From Parasitella parasitica (Eukaryota > Mucoromycota > Mucoromycetes > Mucorales > Mucoraceae): a stretch of DNA of 64,000 nt. Positions 1-12,188 of the stretch are shown in pieces. The DNA is taken from the NCBI GenBank assembly GCA_025201805.1, contig MU619307.1, positions 62,001-126,000 of the forward strand, in the 5' to 3' direction. Both the position numbers and the translations under genes were made by a program. Under the pieces are notes generated by a model that searched no databases, was not told the origin of the DNA, and saw nothing but the letters and a program-made list of their open reading frames with translations. Each line of letters starts with the position of its first letter. The first letter of the stretch is position 1.

Positions 1-1840
1 GCACTAACATTTAAAGTAACTCTGATAAATATTTTGATCATCTAACCAAACATAATGGTGCGACAAAAATGTTCCAAGTTTGATGAAAACGGAAAGTGGC
101 CAGTACGTTACAACTTACTGGTCAGATGAAGCATTTAAAAATATTAAGCGGTGAAAAACAGTTATTTTCCACGACAAATCACACCAATTGCATTTCTTAC
201 TTGCCTTATCCAGTCTAGATCTCAAGATCATGTCGCTTTGCTTACCAGTGAACAATAAATATATTATAGTATTCCTGGCGCACAGAGATAATTCTGGAAT
301 TGGATGAGGGACTTTGAGTCGTTAATATCCATATACTGTATTATAGAAAACTATCGTTATGGTCGGCATTGTCCACTTCCGAAAATATATTCTTTTCAAG
401 GTAGTTGAGCACTGTCAGTCTGCATCTTTCCGGGGAAAGTTTAAATGTATATTGGGGTTATAAAGGTCTACTGGTGTACTTGGAAAAAGTAATAAGCAGA
501 CTGTTCACCAACTTTGCTAGCCAAAGTATCTTCTACTTGATTTTCCACGGCAAGTTGAGCCTTAAAACAATTACTTTAATGCAAAGTCGGTGTGAACATC
601 AAGCTTATGATATGTTAATTTTTTTTTTTTTTTGCTTACTGCGGACGACTAATATCGCATTAAGAGTTGGTTCATTTCTGTGAATGGTTAAAAAAGGAGA
701 GCAGCCTCTAATAGAGTGTTAAAGCAGCTCATTGGATAAAGACACTGCCGTGATGAAAGATGGCAAAGAACATTTTGGAGGTGAAAATATTCTAAAAGGC
801 TTATCGACACAATTATCTTATGTTTCATTATTCAACAAATCATAATGTTAGTATTCTTCTATAGGAATGCAGCGCATGCCCAAGTAACTTGTGTATAGCA
901 TGACATGGCTTTCAGAGACGCAGCATTCATACCATTGCATCAAATGTAAAGGAGAAAACCACCAAGACATAGAGTCAGTAACGCCCTAGACAAAATGCCT
1001 GATGTTGGTGTTTGTACATTAATTACTGTGTGATAAATCATGAGTAAAATGTCAATTTCTATTGTACCTCGATAGCTCCTAAACGCCATGCTTTTGGCTC
1101 TAAGCAAACCCAACAAAATGTATGTACTCTTCATACTTTATCCCTTAATAATTCTTCATAGTCATATTGTCATACATAGCAAACGGTCTGGCATGGCTTG
1201 ACTTTATGCCAAGTGTTGATAGTTAGTACCTTTCTTTCTTTAGCTATAACCAAGCAAAATTACTTGATATGATTATTAAAGAGACTTCTGGTTCCCCTTT
1301 CTAGATTGCTCGGCTCTTATTCACGGTCTTTTTAAATATAACTTGTGATGTGTTGAACATATATATTCATTAGGAGTGTGCTTTGTGACCCATCTTGTTT
1401 TTGTTACAAACGCACGAGATTTTGATATATATCGAGCAATGGAGGAGGCAAGAGATGAAACAATAAATGATACGAGATGATAAACTACAGTGCATACACT
1501 TGTTGGATGTGAAACGGTTGTGCAGTTGGCAAAGTCAAAGTTGAGAGCGATTATATATAGTACGATTAGGACATATCGATTCAGTAGCACTAAGCATGAA
1601 TGTTTATGTATATAAACCTACATACATAGAAACCGGAAAAAAAGAGGGTCTTTTGTATGCTGGATTATATACCCTCCTTTAAAATGTTCTCCTAAATACA
1701 TAAATTCCTTTTAAACTGCTTGTTTGAAAAGAAGAGAGAAATCTTTATTTCTTTCTCTTTTCTTTGTTTATTCATCAACTACTCATACATTTACAACACT
1801 TCATTTTTTTTAGCAACAAAAAAAGAAAAAAAAAAAATTC
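1..1840. other. intergenic, no convincing gene
   Basis: Only short open frames (60-92 codons) occur, with no recognisable domain, no flanking splice logic and AT-rich composition. The last 150 bases before the Boi-like start are pyrimidine-rich and then A-rich, as expected for a promoter and 5' leader. Confidence 0.6.
97..124. repeat. imperfect inverted repeat
   Basis: Arms TGGCCAGTA and TACTGGTCA pair at 8 of 9 positions around a 10-base loop. It could be the edge of a decayed mobile element that continues left of the window, or chance. Confidence 0.3.
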
Positions 1841-4352
1841 ATGGCTGCGCTTGAGACAGTTTATGCCGTTCATCATTTTGAAGCCGAAAATGATGATGAA
1901 CTCTCATTCCAAATCGGAGAAAAGGTTTTCGTCATTCAGAAAGATGATGGATTTGGTGATGGCTGGTGGAAGGTATATACCGTTAGATATTATGGAAAAA
2001 AAAAAAAAAAAAAAAAGGGGAGGGAGAAACTAACATGTCCAAAAACTCAAAGGGCGAGAATATAAGAGGCGAAGTAGGTTTATTTCCAATGAACTACATT
2101 ACATTCCAGCAGCCTCATCAGCAGATTATTGATCTCCCTACACCATCTACATCTGATACGACTAATACCACAATCAAAAAACCAATTCATATCGATACGA
2201 ATCTTCTAGATGGAGAAATCAGTGAATCGCCATCTGTTCGCTCATGCTATTCTTTCACATGTCCTATATCATCTTCATCCACCACGGGCCCTGCATCATC
2301 CACATATTCTAATGGAGGAACGGCACTTCGCAGATCTGTCATCAACACCTTATTTTTGCCTTCGTTGAGATCTAATTCACCCGAAGATTGGGATGTGGAT
2401 CAGGTTGAGATTTGGCTCAATGCAATGAACTTTGGAAGCATAGCAACAAATTTCAAAAGTATGTATTATATGATGGCTCTTCTCCTATCAAACTAATCGC
2501 CCATTTTTTTTTTTTTTTTTTTTGCTCAAACAGTGCAAGAGATTACAGGAGATATTTTGCTAGAATTAAATATGAATTCATTAAAAGAACTGGATATCCC
2601 CACCTTTGGCAAAAGGTTTAAGCTTCATACTGCAATCAATTCGCTTCGAGAAGAATGTGGTTATCAGCCGACAAACAGAATGTCAATCACTTCATCAACT
2701 TACTCGACAGATTCTCGCCTGACGCAGCAGAAAACTCCTGCAACAAGCGCATCGGCATCTCCCAGTTCTGTGCGCTATTCAACAAATCCTATATACGTGA
2801 GGGATTCTGCAAGCAACTATTCCAGTCTGGTGACACTGGAAAAGCATTATCGACCTTCAAGCACAATCGATCAAAGTGAGTTTTTCTCTGCGATTGCTAT
2901 TATCTTGTACTCAAGCAAATCCATTAGATCATGTATCCCCTCAAGGAGCGTCTCCTGTGTCTCCTGCATCCAACTATGACATCACGGACCCCAATCATCA
3001 CAATGTAAGTGTAATTCGTGTTCGTGCTCGACATTCTAAATACTAAAATACATCGCTGCAGTACGACCGAGATCAACAACTACCTGTCTCTGCTAGCAAA
3101 AAGTAACTAATATATACTAAAAACACTCGGATTATGTTTAACACGCCTTTCTATTTAGAGACATGGCGTTGATTCAGCAGGTTCAGAAACGCCAAACCGT
3201 ATTACCCATGGCTCACCGCAGTTCCATGGAGATTTATTCTACACGAACCACGGACGAAAATGGTGCTGTTACACCCGATATGGAAGGATGGCTCTATAAA
3301 CAAGGATGCAAGTATAAAAAGTGGAATAAGCGATGGTTTGTTCTCAAAGGTCCCAACTTGTTTTACTTCAAAAGCCCTAAAGACGTACGCATGAAGGGCA
3401 TCATTAATCTGAGAGGGTATAAAATCGTTCCTGATGAGACCATTCAGCCTGGGAAGTACTCTTTCAAAGCGCAACACGAAGATGAACGTACGTTTTATTT
3501 CTACACTGATCTTGACACCAGCATGAAATCGTGGATTTCAAGCTTGATGAAGGCAACCATTTCCCGTGATTTTACTGCTCCTGTTTTGAGTTCCAGCATG
3601 ATCCCTACCGTTTCATTAGATGTTGCACGTCGGATGAGACCTAGACCCCCCTCTGTTTTATTATATAGAAAGGATAAGAATGCAAATTTGTCCCCTCGCT
3701 CTTATGAGGCTAGCTATGGTTATCAAACGCCGGTTTCACCTGACAAGGGTCCAGAGGGAGAACTGCCCTCGCTATCAAAGGAAGATAACCTGAACCAGGA
3801 TTCCGGTTTTGATAGCAACGATCAAGAAGAAGAGGAGGAGGAAGAGGAAGAAGACGAAGAAAAAACCAAAGACATTGCTCTACAAAACGATTATAATGAC
3901 GAGGACGAAGATGAAGGACATCTCTCTAGCGAAGAGTTTCCAGAGTACGATCAGCCATCGTCGTGGACATCAGCAGAGTACATCCAATGGGTAAATTCAA
4001 TTAGTAGCTCGATCAAAATCAACGAATTGCATGAGCTGAGACAAGGCGATGTTCTTATTGAAATATTGGAGCAATTAAGCGGTACAACAGTCAAGCAACT
4101 ACCTCCTTCAACAGTCGGATCAGTCAGTATGTTGATGTTGGACAACATTGTTGCCGTATTCAAGTTTATGAGTATGGAAGGTATTGAAATTGACAATCAA
4201 TTTGCTATTAAGGGTTAGTATTATTACACTAGCAGAAATGTTGTTTTTACTGACTGTTTGATGTAGACATTTTTGGTGGAAACGAGGAAAAGATTATGCT
4301 TCTGTTGCAATCCATTTTGAACTGGTCCGTCAAACTAAATGAAGTTGCCTAA
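1841..4352 (+). CDS. Boi1/Boi2/Pob1-type scaffold with SH3, SAM, PH and C-terminal CH domain
   Basis: Seven exons close in phase: 1841-1972, 2053-2458, 2534-2875, 2916-3004, 3062-3102, 3159-4213 and 4267-4352, giving 716 aa. Domains in order are SH3 (about residues 1-62; GWWKGENIRGEVGLFPMNYI spans the first intron), SAM (about 157-215), PH (about 378-475; EGWLYKQGCKYKKWNKRWF) and an acidic Glu/Asp run. The last 110 residues look like a calponin-homology domain (WVNS, then GDVLIEILEQLSG, then DIFGGNEEKIMLLLQSIL). Boi proteins act at the plasma membrane with Cdc42 and formins in polarised growth and exocytosis, and this role is inferred from the family. Yeast Boi1/Boi2 have no CH domain. The CH call is moderate; SH3, SAM and PH are clear. 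The intron at 2876-2915 is only 40 nt. Confidence 0.85.
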
Positions 4353-6424
4353 TAACGATCATTTGTAATAATATATGTGTCTCCTTGCTACAAGAAAAAA
4401 AAAAATTACAGCAGTGCTGGTTTTATTCATAATATTTAATACTTCAATCTTATTTTCGTTATCTTATAAAATATAATAATCAATTCAATATCGAATTAGA
4501 AAGATATTTCTGCCAGGTTGCGTTGTAATTATCCGCTGTTAACAGATTATATTGCTACCCACTGGCTGCAATAAGACTCTAGTCAAGTTTTGAAACCTTT
4601 TTTCTAGCAGCAGTTCTAAATTCAATCTTGGTACCACAACTTGGGCTAATTACCTTTAACTATTGACCGCGGATTTATACTGTCTCCATTTAAGTCTTGT
4701 AAACAATGGTTGCAATCACTATTATAAAAAAACTTTTTTGAGTAATTTTTGGATAAAAAGAAATTGCTTTGTAACCAAATACTGAAGAGTCGATTCGCTA
4801 ACGCCATTTAGCTCACAAGCAATGGGTGGAGTTTGATAGTAACCTCTCTACATTTTTCCTGTTATTGTGAAATTCAAACGAAAATAAACGTGTTTAGAGA
4901 TAGACGATACTTGACTTGAGAAAAACTAAACTTTTTCATTGAATGAACACAATTGGTTGTTTGCCTCTATCTAGCAATAGAGGAAGATGTTGTTCAAAGA
5001 GTGCTAATGCCATGATCAGCCTATCACTTTTATGTTATAATTTTGATATTGAACGTCTTGAAAAATTGAAAATGCCATATTCTATTGATATATTGAATTA
5101 GTTACACTTTATTGTGTTAAAAATGCGAAATGATCACAATAAAAGGCATGCTGATGCGACTACGGATAAAAATAATCGTCAAAATGAGAAGGTGATAAGG
5201 ATTTAGACATCACAGCAGTAGAATCGACACATTAATTCAACAACTAATGTCATATACTTGTCTATGGTTTTTACATATTTATTTCATAGAGCTTTTGGGC
5301 AATCTCAAGACATTGCCCGTCATCGTGCGGCCGCCGCTGTTGCTACGCCAGCAAGCTTTTTTTTTTTTTTTGCGTGTATAACCTCTGTAATATTTTATTA
5401 GAGGTCAATAAAAAGCCATTAAGGCATACACAAATAATGTTCACTCATGTACATTTTTCAATGCAATTTTGGCTACCAGAGAATTCTTTTCGAGCATACC
5501 CATATGTTATCAGTTGATCCATCTTGAAACACGGACCAAGGAACCAGCCGCCACACGCCTTGAATACATTGGCAAGTCAATTGATGTAAAACTACGGTAG
5601 GAGAGTATAATCTGACATGAACGTTTTATATTGAATAATCAGCTGTAGAGTGCCAGAAAGATAATCCATTATATTTGCATTAAACTCTTTTACTTTTCAA
5701 TGCTTTCCACGTTTATATGTGTATAAGGCTGAGATACTTACGAGTGTTTGAATGAGGCATACGCATATAAACAGCCTCATTAGAACAGAGACTTCTAGTT
5801 TCATGTTTAAAAGCGAGTATCCTAGCATCGCAAAGGATCATCTTGCGTACTTGTAAAGCTGGATGAGCTTATTAATTAACGTCATCTTGGTTAATTTTAT
5901 GCGCATAGAATTTGTTATACAGTGAAGGACTTGAATTACTATGAAGCCGATTTGTATACAATATTGCTATTATTCAATGATATGTAGTCAAGAAGGCTGC
6001 TATAATTTACTTGTTTAATAATGATGATTTTTATTATACCGTTACAGTAGCAATCTACAACATCAATGTTACCAATGGCCTGTCTTTTGCGGTAGGAGCG
6101 ATTATTTATTTTTCGTGAAAACGGAAGATAAGGTCTTGGTATCAAACGCGAGCCCATATTCAGCTTACCCACTCTACATATTGTAAATTTTAATAAATAA
6201 GAGTAGTATGTTATAACTGTGATTTTTTGAAGAATAAGATATCATTACACAACCTGAAAAGATATAGGTAGCAAAGCGTTCCTGGAAATTTCTTGCACAA
6301 ACAATTTTAAAAGGACGAGAACAAATCGATTTAGTATAAATACGGAACGAAATGATATATCCCATGATTACATGATACACATATAACAGAGGTTTACTTA
6401 CAGCAGCATTGGTATATATTATAT
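4353..6424. other. intergenic, no convincing gene
   Basis: AT-rich sequence without a long open frame. A short isolated GC-rich patch lies at 5324-5350 and contains a GCGGCCGC octamer. Open frames of 68-77 codons near 5.9-6.4 kb match nothing I recognise. Confidence 0.55.
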
Positions 6425-6713
6425 TTATAAAGGACTATTCCATGGGATTGGTTTTGCCATCCTGAGGTCGCTTTTCTCTTTTACTTTCTCTTCTGCTCTG
6501 CAGCGTATTATGTAAATTCTTCTTAATGCTTGTGCTAATTCTTCTGCAAAGAGACGAAGACCTCCAGTAAAGACTTGTGGATGCTTTTGTTGGATACATA
6601 TCAAGGGCCATTGTGGTTACCATAGATACACCATCTGCATCTTTAAATGATGCGGACGTTTTCTGATCTTGAACCAACATGTAGTTATTTTTATTGCTGT
6701 ATCGTTGAAGCAT
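6425..6713 (-). CDS. possible small hypothetical protein, two exons
   Basis: A minus-strand ATG at 6713 opens a frame. If a 37-nt GT-AG intron (6584-6620) is removed, it joins in phase to a second frame ending at 6425. The second exon reads HPQVFTGGLRLFAEELAQAL, then RRIYIIRCRAEEKVKEKSDL, and has the look of a real amphipathic helical protein. The total is about 83 aa. Without splicing the same ATG gives a 92-aa frame ending at 6435. No family is recognised. It lies just downstream of the kinesin gene on the same strand and could be an unrelated small gene or a relic. Confidence 0.3.
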
Positions 6714-6907
6714 TCTTATTATTATTATTATCTTTTTTTTATGAAGAAAGAGGAAAAAGAGACCTGCTACAAGAAAACGATCAGCTTAAATACACTCTTT
6801 GAGCTTATTGAGGCGGAGAACATGGATGTTATACATAAAAATTACAGAGAGAGAGAGAGCTTTTATTTGCCTGTGATGATGAATTGAAAAACATAAACTG
6901 ACGTAAT

Positions 6908-9900
6908 TTACATTGACCTTAGCTTTCTATTATTCATATTAGTGCACAAGGAACCCAAAGCAATGTTTGTGTGATAGACTTGCCTTCGTTTCTTGTTTTT
7001 TAATGGTGATGAGGGCGGCAGCATACCTGTCAAATCACCATCTTGTTCTCCGTTTGAATGCTCGTCTTCATTGATATTACTTTGTGATACAGTGGCGCCA
7101 AGAATTGGGCTACAAAAATCCAATTCAGGGTCTGCAAATGCTGATGTTGGTGTGGTTGATTCCAATTCTTCTTGGTTTTCGCCTTGTACAAATTGTTCAT
7201 TATCAGAATTTATAACAGTATTAGATGACGGCGGGGCAGTAGTAGTGGCAGTGGTTGTCTTGATATCATGAATATTACTTTGTCGTCTTGAAGCCTTTTC
7301 AAAAGCCTCTTTCAATCGACGATGTCCTTCCTGCATCAGCTTGAGCTTCTGCTTTAATTTCCCATTTTCATCATGTAGTGTACTCATAGCATTACGCATT
7401 TCAGTAATCAGCTCTTCCTCTCGACCAGCATTGACACTTAACACAATCATAGATTCACGGCCTGTCTTTTTAGGTGCTAAGATGGGTAGTGAAAGCTGCG
7501 CATAGTGTGTGAGCAGTGTTTTCGATCGATCAAGGATCTTGTACGGATCGTTGCTGAATTTTTTTTCGGTTATAAGCTTCATCAATTTACCCATACTCGT
7601 TTCCTGGAAAAAGGCGTTTGTTCGAGGACTATTGACATAAGGTATTGGTAAAGACTTACTTTTACAAGGTCAAACGTAACATTTTGAAATCGCTCGATTT
7701 CACCCATAATAATGTCTGCATCATGGGAATACTAAGCAAAACAATGTGGTTAGGAATAGGCCTAGCAATCTCGACAAATGCAAACCTCTTGGCCTCGAAA
7801 AAGACTACGTCTCAGCTTCTTTCTTAAATCCAGAAAATCGTCAAACATTTGTTGCTTCTTGGATTTTATTCGAGTGTCGAGATGCTGATCATCCTCAATA
7901 TTTTTTAGTGGATGCTGATCAGGCTTTGGTTGATTAGGTTGCTGTTCCACAGCCTCGGTAGGTTCCTGGCTAACGGAAGGTCTTGATATCAATGTTCGGA
8001 TTCTCTCATCTTTTTCTTTTATAATCAAGTTCAACCGAGACAATTCCTGTTTATGCATTTGTTGGCCTTTTTCTAATTCTGCAATCTAGAATGTTGTGTT
8101 GAAAATCTATGATGTAAAAAAAAGAAAAAAAAAAAAAACAAGGAATATTACCTTTTCTAGTAAACTGTGTTTCGTTGCTTCTTGCACATTTAAATGTATG
8201 TGTAGTTTATCCATTTCTGCTGATAGCTGGTTTTGCTTTTCTTGAAGCTAAAAATAAGGTCATCAGTGTCATTCTGTCAACGATAACAAAAGAAAGAAGA
8301 ACCTTTAATAAGCCTATCATGTTACATGTCATAATTAGGAACTCCCCTTTTTGGGTTCTAGCGTCACATGTAAATATTACCTTGTTCATCTCCTTGGTTC
8401 TGCGCCAGATCCTTGATCTTTGCGTCCGTTTGGTCGTTCTAGAACAAAACAAAGCTCAACATTTTTGATACAAAATAGAGTATAGGTATACCTCTTTTTT
8501 CAAAAATGATACGTAAATGTCTTCCATTCTTTTTAGCTCAACTTCGGTTTCTTTTGCAACCTGTTGACGAATATCTGTTTCTATCGTAGCACATCTTGTT
8601 TCTGCTTCAATCCACTATTATTTTCAACTGCTTAGTAGTGAATGCCTCTTGTTCTTTCATTTTGTCTACATTCATTACCTTGTTGCGCAATTCATCGAGC
8701 TGTGATATCAAGTTATCGACAAAAGGATCCTCAGTGTCTCCATCTTCGTCGTCGTCGTCTTCGTCGTCGCCGTCTTCTTCTTCTTCATTTTCTCCAGTTG
8801 CTTTGAGAAATTTGTCAACATCCATTCCATCGTCATTGTCGTCATCATTCATAAGCGCATCAACACCATGGTAAACCTTATTTCTACGACGTTTCTTGGA
8901 TAATCCAGATAAATCGCACAATTCCAGTTTAGGATGAACACGGCGCCATGTAGCTACATCTTTGGCAACCGCAGCAAACTTCATTACATGGCTATTTTCA
9001 TCAAAACCAGTATCAAAAGGATTCACGTTGACTACCATTACAGCTTTGCCATCTCCTTCAAATGAACTTTTGAATAATTCTGTTAATTTACTGTGGCGAT
9101 AAGGCACCATTGCACTTTTCTGTTGAGGTCGTTACTTTTCTCGTTCATTCAGTCAAAAACATACATGTACATACCTTGCCAATAGCACTTTTCATTTGAT
9201 TCAATCGCAATGTCTCCATACATTGGCCCAGCACCATGAGTGACTTGTTGATGTTGCCTGCTTCCTTTAATCGCTGCCCTGAATTCAATGTGTTTCGATA
9301 CCTTTCGGATCCAGCTAAATCGACAATAGAAAATTTAGAGACTGTAGCATACACTGGATCTTCAATCACATAGTCGTTTTCGTAAATAGGCACTCGCACA
9401 ACTCGAATGGTGAAAATGCTATGGCTTCGGCTGCTGGTGTGATTGGTAATGGTCGAGTATTCCGCCCTGTTTCGTTGGCCCTCGTATAAAATAGCATAAG
9501 CCTCCTGAATTGTCTTTACTTTCACTTCCTTGAGCCCAGCAATGTACTTGTGTCCGCTACTGTATTCGTATTTCAGAGACAAGGCCTTGCGCTTTTTGAG
9601 CCGATCAGGCTGTACAAGCAAATCATAGATCCTTTCCGTATATATTTCCGCAAATGACACCCAAATGCCGTATTCATAATGCTGGTCGATGGCGATGGTT
9701 GTATGATCTCGATTCGCAGGCAAATCCGATTCCCAAACATCTTCTTGCTGCACTGCACGGCTTGTACTGGTATTCTGGTGAAATATGTCTCGGTTTTCAT
9801 CTGCTGGATCGCTGTATTTCTGTACAAGACTATGCATGCACGGCCGGACTTGAGTGTCACTCTTGAAATCTTCAATGCTATTAAATATGACGTCCAATGT

Positions 9901-10688
9901 GCGAGGTAGTAAGCCAGGATTCTGTCTCGTGCCCATGATGGAGAATGTTTTGCCAGAATTGGTGACACCATACGCAAAAATCAATGCATTCTCGCCACAA
10001 AGAACGTCATGGATCAATGGTAGTGTCGTCTTGTTGAAGAAATCTTGCTGTGAAACTGCATCTGTGAATATTTTGGAGAACTTGTATCTTTCAGGCGCCC
10101 TGTTTCTTGTGCGATAAGCGTTCGAGTCCTATGTACATGCGTCGGCTGTAAGTTTGCGTTTATAGATGGAAGAGCACTACAACATACCTCAGGTGGCGTT
10201 ATGGACACTTCTAGATCATCCACAATCTCCAAGTAGGGTTCTGCTGATTCCAGCTCATAACTAGCAGAGTGGGGTCGAATCCTCAAATAAGCCTATGACT
10301 CAAAGTCTTTGGTAACTTGTTTGCTGGCAATGCATCATTGACGCTTTACCTTTATTGGTTCTTTTTCAGGATTATAGGCAAAGAAACTGTTGTGCCCTTT
10401 GCTTGGTTGTTGATGTTGTTCTCGAGCAAGTGCAACAAAATCAGGTACTCTAGGTGGTTTGAATACAGTTCTAGAGTGACTAGAAATACGGTTTGGTGTT
10501 ACATTGTAGCTTCTATGTGGTGTAGTTTTGTTGGCTCTAGTAGGTGTTCTTTGAGGTGTTTCGCTGCCTTCGCCACTTCCTCTTGTGGGTGTGCGGGGCG
10601 CTCTCGGCTTAAGGCTTTCATTTGCGCTGCCAAACAGCAGATTAGATTCAATATAAGAGTATTAGACGATATCTGCATACCTAAACAT
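6908..10688 (-). CDS. kinesin-6 family motor (KIF20/KIF23-like)
   Basis: Eleven exons join in phase: 10681-10688, 10350-10626, 10188-10292, 9175-10128, 8679-9119, 8492-8614, 8381-8438, 8152-8240, 7786-8085, 7660-7731 and 6908-7603. The product is 1040 aa. The first exon is only 8 nt (ATG TTT AG). The motor domain follows a basic, Thr/Pro-rich N-terminus. It shows the P-loop AYGVTNSGKTFSIMGT, switch I NHTSSRSHSIF and switch II DLAGSERYRNTLNSGQ. An insertion of about 80 residues before the GIWVSFAEIYTERIYDLL segment is typical of kinesin-6. An acidic linker and coiled coils fill the middle, then a Ser/Thr-rich tail. Kinesin-6 motors organise the spindle midzone and cytokinesis. Exon 8 uses the AG in CTTCAAG, chosen because it is the acceptor that keeps the frame open. 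Confidence 0.88.
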
Positions 10689-11143
10689 AAGGAATTAAGA
10701 AACAAAGCAAATGTAAAAACCCTAATTACAAAGATTATTGCCCTTTATTTTATTCAGGCAATGGGCTGTCACGATGATGCTGGTAAAGTTTGTATCTGGT
10801 CAAGTAACGGGATGAGAATTCTGCGTATACAGGCAACATGTCAGTGCTGATGGTAGCCACTGCCAATGTATTTCTTTTGTGCTTTGGGCGAGTCTATATT
10901 TTCATTTATCAGACACCTTGATTTAAGGCTGGGAGATCCATCTTTGATGTCTTTTGCTCGCTACAGACAGAGGCCATGTTTCGATTGAAGCCAAATGAAA
11001 ACGTCGCATGTGGTCATTCTCAGGACTGCGATGCCTGTAATTAGCAGTAGCAAGGCGCAATGAAAAGCAGATAAATGTTACGCGGCATCATTCTATTGCA
11101 CATTGTCTTTCCTTTCAAATTAGTCTTGGATACACTTGTCAGA
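10689..11143. promoter_or_regulatory. shared upstream region of divergent kinesin and derlin genes
   Basis: This 455-bp gap separates the divergent starts of the kinesin (10688, minus) and derlin (11144, plus) genes, so both promoters must lie here or overlap it. No specific factor site is claimed. An upstream in-frame ATG for derlin lies at 11075. Confidence 0.45.
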
Positions 11144-11974
11144 ATGCCACCTCAGCAACCACCTCAACGTAATGAGATAGTAGAATGGTACAATTCTATC
11201 CCGCCCATTACAAAAGCACTTTTTACGCTTTCTATTGCAACAACAACCGTCTCAACTTTTGGAATAATATCACCTTCATCGCTTATCCTTTATTGGCCAG
11301 ACGTTAGAAATAAACTGCAGGTAAGAGTTTGATTTAGCATATGGCACGCCAAGCTGATCGTCTTGCAATAGCTGTGGAGGCTTGTATCTTGCTTTTTTTT
11401 CAACAAAATCAGTCTTGGATTTGCGTTCAATGTTTACTTTCTGTACCGCAATTCGTTACAGTTAGAAAATGAGGTATTCCAGGGTCAGCCAGCCGACTAC
11501 ATGTTCTTCCATCTCTTCACCTCTGGCTTGCAGCTGGCTGCGTCAAGTTTATTTGGGTTATATGTGTTGAGCGATGGCCTTTTGCTCTCAATTGCGTATT
11601 TATGGGCTCAGCATTATAGTGACATGCCCGTGACATTCATGTTTGGCATTCGCCTCAAGGCTCTCTACTTGCCTTGGGCAATGATTGCCTCAGACTTTTT
11701 AATGTCGGGCGCTATTCCCAAGGCGTCTATTGCCGGCATGGTGGCCTCTCACATCTATTACTACTTGACGTCAATATATCCTCGTCAAGGAGGTCGCCGT
11801 TATTTGCAAACACCTGAATTTTTAAAAAGACTGTTCCCTGCAAACAGCAGAGCATTCCGCGGCGGATTCGGACGTCAAGACCAATCGTCTGGCAGCAGCA
11901 CAGCAACAACTAGCAGCAATAACAACATGTTTGGAAGACATTCTTGGGGAACTGGTCAGCGATTAGGTTCTTGA
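11144..11974 (+). CDS. derlin (Der1-like) ER-associated degradation protein
   Basis: Two exons (11144-11320 and 11372-11974) encode 259 aa. The N-terminus EIVEWYNSIPPITKALFTLS is typical of derlins, followed by repeated hydrophobic segments and the GFAFNVYFLYRNSLQLE region. Derlins are catalytically dead rhomboid-fold membrane proteins. They move misfolded proteins out of the endoplasmic reticulum with the Hrd1 ligase and Cdc48. The Ser/Asn/Gly-rich tail after residue 215 is cytosolic by analogy. An in-frame ATG at 11075 would add 23 residues. I prefer 11144 because family members start just before the IPPITK segment. It is probably closer to derlin-2/3 than to yeast Der1. Confidence 0.88.
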
Positions 11975-12188
11975 TTTGACAATCGAGCATAATAAAATAG
12001 CGATTTGAGTTGTAGTCTTGCTACGTCACCTTCACAATTAAGGGCGGGGTTGTTGGCCTTTAAGAGAAACCAAACAGGGTTGATCTTCATGTAACTGCAA
12101 AAGAAGCTTTTCTTCTTTAATTGATACATTTTGGCTTGTTGGATATCTATTTAAACACAAAAAAAAAAAAAAAACCCCCTACTCTACA

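Noticed and set aside
405..683. 92-codon plus-strand open frame
   Set aside because: No family, T-rich, includes a long poly-T; consistent with chance in AT-rich DNA.
8607..8678. Reading the kinesin exon through to the stop at 8607 or using a GC donor
   Set aside because: A GTAATG donor at 8678 with a TACTAAG branch site and ATAATAG acceptor restores a long coiled-coil frame.
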